Below, in pieces: positions 61,038-64,000 of a DNA stretch of 64,000 bases. The first letter of the stretch is position 1. Each line of letters begins with the position of its first letter. Below the pieces are notes generated by a model. That model was not told where the DNA came from and ran no database searches. It saw only the letters and a list, made by a program, of their open reading frames with translations. Both the position numbers and the translations under genes were made by a program. Source of the DNA: VXRD01 sp965242535 (lineage in GTDB: Bacteria; Latescibacterota; UBA2968); assembly GCA_965242535.1 (NCBI GenBank), contig OZ251458.1:1860001-1924000 (forward strand), written 5' to 3'.

Positions 61038-62243
61038 ATGAAAATCAAATCCATCGAAGCGGTGAATGTCAATATCCCGCAACGGCGACCGACCACGCCT
61101 GCGCGCCGGGCGAGTTGGCGACACTCGTCGCCCATTGGCCTGCCGATGAACAAGTACCCGGAATTTCCGCCCGATGTGCCGAGCAAATCCCCCGGCATCG
61201 GCGGGCGCGGCGTGTGGGTGAAAGTCACCGCAGAGGATGGCACCTGGGGCTTGGGCAGAACCGGATTTGGCGAACCCGTCGCGGCCTTGGTCGACGCGTT
61301 CTACGCGCCCCTGCTGAACGGCCGCGATTGTTTTGCCACCGAGCATCTCAACGACATGATGTGGCGCGCGTCCAAACGGCACGGGTCCTTGGGCCTGTCC
61401 GCGTGCGCGCAAAGCGCGATCGATCTCGCCCTGTGGGATTTGAAGGGCAAATTGCTCGGGCAACCGGTGTACCGCTTGCTCGGCGGCCCATCCCGCGAAA
61501 AAATTCGGTGCTATTGCACGGGCGACGACCTCGACTGGTCGATGGAACTCGGGTTTGAGGCATTTAAGATCACCAACCCCGTGCATTCCGAACAGGGCAT
61601 CGCGGGCATCAACATCATGGAGGACAAAGTCGGCATGGCGCGCGACACCGTCGGCAAAGGGGCCGAGTTGATGATCAATCCGGTGATGGCATACGATGTG
61701 GAATTTGCCATTCGCCTGGCAGAGCGGCTCAGGCCCTACGAACTGCGCTGGATGGAAGAACCCCTGTTCCCGGAAGACCTGGAGGGCCATATCCAACTGC
61801 GAAAAGCCATGACATGGATCCCCATCGCAACCGGGGAAGACCACCACACGCGCATCCCCTTTCGCCAACTCGTGGAAAACCGCTGCGTCGATGTCGTCCA
61901 GCCGGATTTGCACTGGTGCGGGGGCATGACCGAAGCCGTGAAAATCCACCACATCGCCGAGGCCGCGGGCATCAAGAGCAGCCCACACGGGGGTTGCAAT
62001 TCCGCGTACGGACAGCATTTTTGCTACGCCATGCCCGAATGCACCCTGTGCGAGTTCCACTTGAGCACCCCCGTGGGCGTCCCGCTCGAAGAGGTCGCGC
62101 GCTTGCCTGGCGTGCCCGTGCCGCGAGATGGCTGCGTCATCCCCTCGGACGCGCCGGGCTTTGGGATGGACATTGCCGAGGACTGGATCGCGCCCTGGAA
62201 CCACGGGCGCCTGACCACAGGCGGCGAGCACGTGATTTTGTAA
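61038..62243 (+). CDS. L-rhamnonate dehydratase-like enolase-superfamily enzyme
   Basis: The 401-aa protein resembles the rhamnonate dehydratase group: RRPTTPARRASW at the N-terminus, SAIDLALWDLKGKLLGQPVYRLLGG, and metal-region strands LMINPVMAYDVEFA, RWMEEPLFPED and IATGEDHHTR. The catalytic His is in SSPHGG. The usual first metal Asp (LD at the LMIN position) is Asn here, while the two Glu remain. It would dehydrate a sugar acid in the cytoplasm. AGGAGAAACC precedes the ATG. It starts 12 bp after the PAP2-like gene. A second, more distant superfamily member is at 1521-2861. Confidence 0.83.
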   Translation: MKIKSIEAVNVNIPQRRPTTPARRASWRHSSPIGLPMNKYPEFPPDVPSKSPGIGGRGVWVKVTAEDGTWGLGRTGFGEPVAALVDAFYAPLLNGRDCFATEHLNDMMWRASKRHGSLGLSACAQSAIDLALWDLKGKLLGQPVYRLLGGPSREKIRCYCTGDDLDWSMELGFEAFKITNPVHSEQGIAGINIMEDKVGMARDTVGKGAELMINPVMAYDVEFAIRLAERLRPYELRWMEEPLFPEDLEGHIQLRKAMTWIPIATGEDHHTRIPFRQLVENRCVDVVQPDLHWCGGMTEAVKIHHIAEAAGIKSSPHGGCNSAYGQHFCYAMPECTLCEFHLSTPVGVPLEEVARLPGVPVPRDGCVIPSDAPGFGMDIAEDWIAPWNHGRLTTGGEHVIL

Positions 62244-62292
62244 AAGGAACGCGAGGGCTATGGGGTCGCTTTTGACTCGTGGGAGTGCTTCG

Positions 62293-64000
62293 ATGAAATG
62301 GTCTCGAATCTATCTTGTCTGCGCGGTGGTCGCGTGCGCGTTGTGTCGGGCCGCGGCGGATCCGCGGGATTCCCTGTTGAGCATCGGGCAAGCGCGGCTT
62401 TCACAGGGGCGGGCAGACGCGGCGGTTGCGGCGTTCTCCCAACTGGCGGAAGCCTTTCCCAATGACGCCCAAATCCGGTCGCGCTTGGGCTATGCGTATC
62501 TGAAACAGCGGGATTTTGACGCGGCGAGCGCGGCGTTTAAGGAGGCCAAAAAGCGGGATGGAACGTTGGCAGAAGCGTACGTGGGCCTGGGGTTGGTGTA
62601 CGCGGAGCGTCCGGCGTCCGGCATGGCCGCGTTCAGCAATTTTCGCAAAGCCATCGGCGAAGCCAAGCGCGCCTCCAAACTCGATTCGACGTACGCGCCC
62701 GCGTATCGCCTGCTCGGGGAATTGTACCAGCGATTTCGGGAAGACCACCAAAAAGCCGTGGCGTACTACTTGAAATACATCCGCGCCGAATCGGACGACC
62801 CGGACGGGCTGTACTATTTTGGGCTGGCCTGCGTGCAAGCCGAGCGATACGACCTGATCGCGGCGCACATCGTCCCCCACATCGCCGGGCGCGATCCCGA
62901 ACCCCGGCTCCTGCCCCTGGCCGCATTGGGCCACTTTTTCGACGGCGAACCCGAGTTGGCGCTGGATGCTTTTGACCGCTATTTGCAACGGATAGGGGAA
63001 AGCGAACGCGCGTACCACACCGACATTTCTCTCGTCGCATCCGAAGGGGAATGGCGCGCCTATCAGGGCCTTGCGGACGAGGCGGAAAAACGCGCTTATG
63101 TACAGCGGTTCTGGCAGCGGCGCGACCCGGACATCCTGACCCCGGTCAATGAGCGCGTCGTTGAACACCGCCGCCGCGTGTGGTACGCCCGCACGTTCTT
63201 CTCCAAAAAAATCAGCCCCTGGGATCGCAGGGGCGAGGTCTATATTCGATATGGCGAACCGGATTACCGCTCTCGATCCAGCCAGCGTGCGTACGTCACC
63301 ACGCCCGAAGTGGAAGCGGTTCGCAACCGCATGGCCGCGGACATCTGGGGGCCGGCCGCGACCTATTACACCTTCACCGGCCCGGTCTTTCCCATCCGCA
63401 GCCAGCGCGCGCCATTTGAGGGCAACATCACAAACGAGAGCCTAAGCACAGGGGCGTTTGGCACAGACGCGGGGGAAGACGACATCAATTTGGCCCTGAA
63501 CCCGGGGGAAGAGGCCGAGGAGTTGGGCTTTCAATTTCAAGTGCCGGACCTGGTCGCGTCCAGCCCGTTTGACGGCGCCGTCAACCCGCGCACCGAGCAA
63601 CGGTTCTTGAACTACGGCCCGGTCACGTCCGACAGCGAGTACGAAACCGTGCCTTGGGAAACGTGGACTTATACGCAACTGCGAGGCGGGGTGGAATTTA
63701 CATTTACAGACGAAGTGGGCAACGGGCATTTCGATTTCGCGCCCCTGCCGCCCTTGCCGCAAAGCGACAACCGCATCGCCAGCGTCGCTCGCATGATGGA
63801 ATACGCGCCCGGGGTCATCTACCAGCAGGCCATCGCGGTCGTGCCCGACTACCATCGCCCGGGCGCGGGCAAAGACGCGCTGCATTTTTTTTACGACATC
63901 GCGGATTTTCGCGGCGCAAAGGGCAAGACCCTCGTCGAAGTGTATTACGGCATCCCCCCGGCCGAAGTGACCATCGGCAAGGGGGATTCGGATTATCTCA
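62293..64000 (+). CDS. TPR and GWxTD-domain protein, 3' end beyond window
   Basis: At least 569 codons are visible and open. A signal peptide (KWSRIYLVCAVVACALC) is followed by TPR repeats (about 40-200: SRLGYAYLKQRDFDAAS, AYRLLGELYQRF). The GWxTD domain follows: FWQRRDPDILTPVNERVVEH, RRRVWYARTFF, SPWDRRGEVYIRYGEPDY; the name motif appears as PWDRRG. GWxTD proteins are secreted and of unknown function, common in FCB-type phyla. The start at 62293 has GGGAG seven bases upstream; an in-frame ATG at 62260 is the alternative. Confidence 0.85.
   Translation, partial: MKWSRIYLVCAVVACALCRAAADPRDSLLSIGQARLSQGRADAAVAAFSQLAEAFPNDAQIRSRLGYAYLKQRDFDAASAAFKEAKKRDGTLAEAYVGLGLVYAERPASGMAAFSNFRKAIGEAKRASKLDSTYAPAYRLLGELYQRFREDHQKAVAYYLKYIRAESDDPDGLYYFGLACVQAERYDLIAAHIVPHIAGRDPEPRLLPLAALGHFFDGEPELALDAFDRYLQRIGESERAYHTDISLVASEGEWRAYQGLADEAEKRAYVQRFWQRRDPDILTPVNERVVEHRRRVWYARTFFSKKISPWDRRGEVYIRYGEPDYRSRSSQRAYVTTPEVEAVRNRMAADIWGPAATYYTFTGPVFPIRSQRAPFEGNITNESLSTGAFGTDAGEDDINLALNPGEEAEELGFQFQVPDLVASSPFDGAVNPRTEQRFLNYGPVTSDSEYETVPWETWTYTQLRGGVEFTFTDEVGNGHFDFAPLPPLPQSDNRIASVARMMEYAPGVIYQQAIAVVPDYHRPGAGKDALHFFYDIADFRGAKGKTLVEVYYGIPPAEVTIGKGDSDYL

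Noticed and set aside
1..64000. tRNA, rRNA, CRISPR, prophage, replication origin
   Set aside because: No T-loop-type tRNA ends, rRNA landmarks, spaced direct repeats, phage structural genes or DnaA-box clusters were found by reading.

Overview
The window is a GC-rich bacterial chromosome segment, about 60% GC by eye. It contains no rRNA, tRNA or CRISPR array that I can recognise. The gene content points to an uncultured FCB-group bacterium: enolase-superfamily and phytanoyl-CoA dioxygenase enzymes, TPR-GWxTD protein, DUF4321, a Gram-negative type outer-membrane barrel, and many FHA/kinase genes. Latescibacterota or a Poribacteria-like lineage is my best guess, from gene style only. Envelope features (lipoprotein, beta-barrel, ExbB-like channel) imply two membranes.

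Layout. 0-9 kb: catabolic and accessory genes on the minus strand (sugar isomerase, enolase-superfamily enzyme, beta-propeller protein, lone succinate dehydrogenase flavoprotein, lipoprotein, SDR), mixed with low-complexity tracts, MITE-like repeats, a broken PIN toxin and a broken IS5 transposase. 9-11 kb: a large membrane-anchored ABC substrate-binding protein. 11-22 kb, plus strand: an amino-acid block (ilvH, leuA, leuC, leuD, cimA, alaC, argJ, aspartate-type aminotransferase) preceded by leader-like features. 22-33 kb: housekeeping genes (accA, comEC, truA, an HtrA-type protease, pssA, DUF4321, tatA, gatA, gatB). A free-standing structured RNA candidate lies between accA and comEC. 33-36 kb: an AT-richer, convergent restriction-modification pair. 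36-47 kb: mixed metabolism, mutS, a repeat-containing secreted protein with a duplicated leader, an outer-membrane barrel and an ADP-ribosylglycohydrolase.

48.6-59.2 kb is the most distinctive region. Eight genes all lie on the minus strand, in transcription order: membrane Ser/Thr kinase, pseudoprotease-FHA, HtrA protease-FHA, membrane-anchored VWA protein, short FHA protein, ExbB/MotA-like channel, FHA protein and PP2C phosphatase. I read this as a phosphorylation-controlled envelope machine built on an ExbB/MotA-MotB-like pair in which the MotB-like partner carries a VWA domain. No type VI secretion structural genes accompany it. 59.6-64 kb: a small membrane protein, a PAP2-like protein, a rhamnonate-dehydratase-like enzyme and a truncated TPR-GWxTD gene.

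The chromosome is heavily seeded with repeats. R1 is an element of about 420 bp in six copies, with a T/A-rich central hairpin. R2 is a MITE of about 160 bp in four copies. R3 is a palindrome of about 30 bp that has jumped into two R1 copies. R4 is a GGACAGGC/GCCTGTCC palindrome. There are also heptamer satellites. One IS4-family element sits inside an R2 copy with an 8-bp target duplication.
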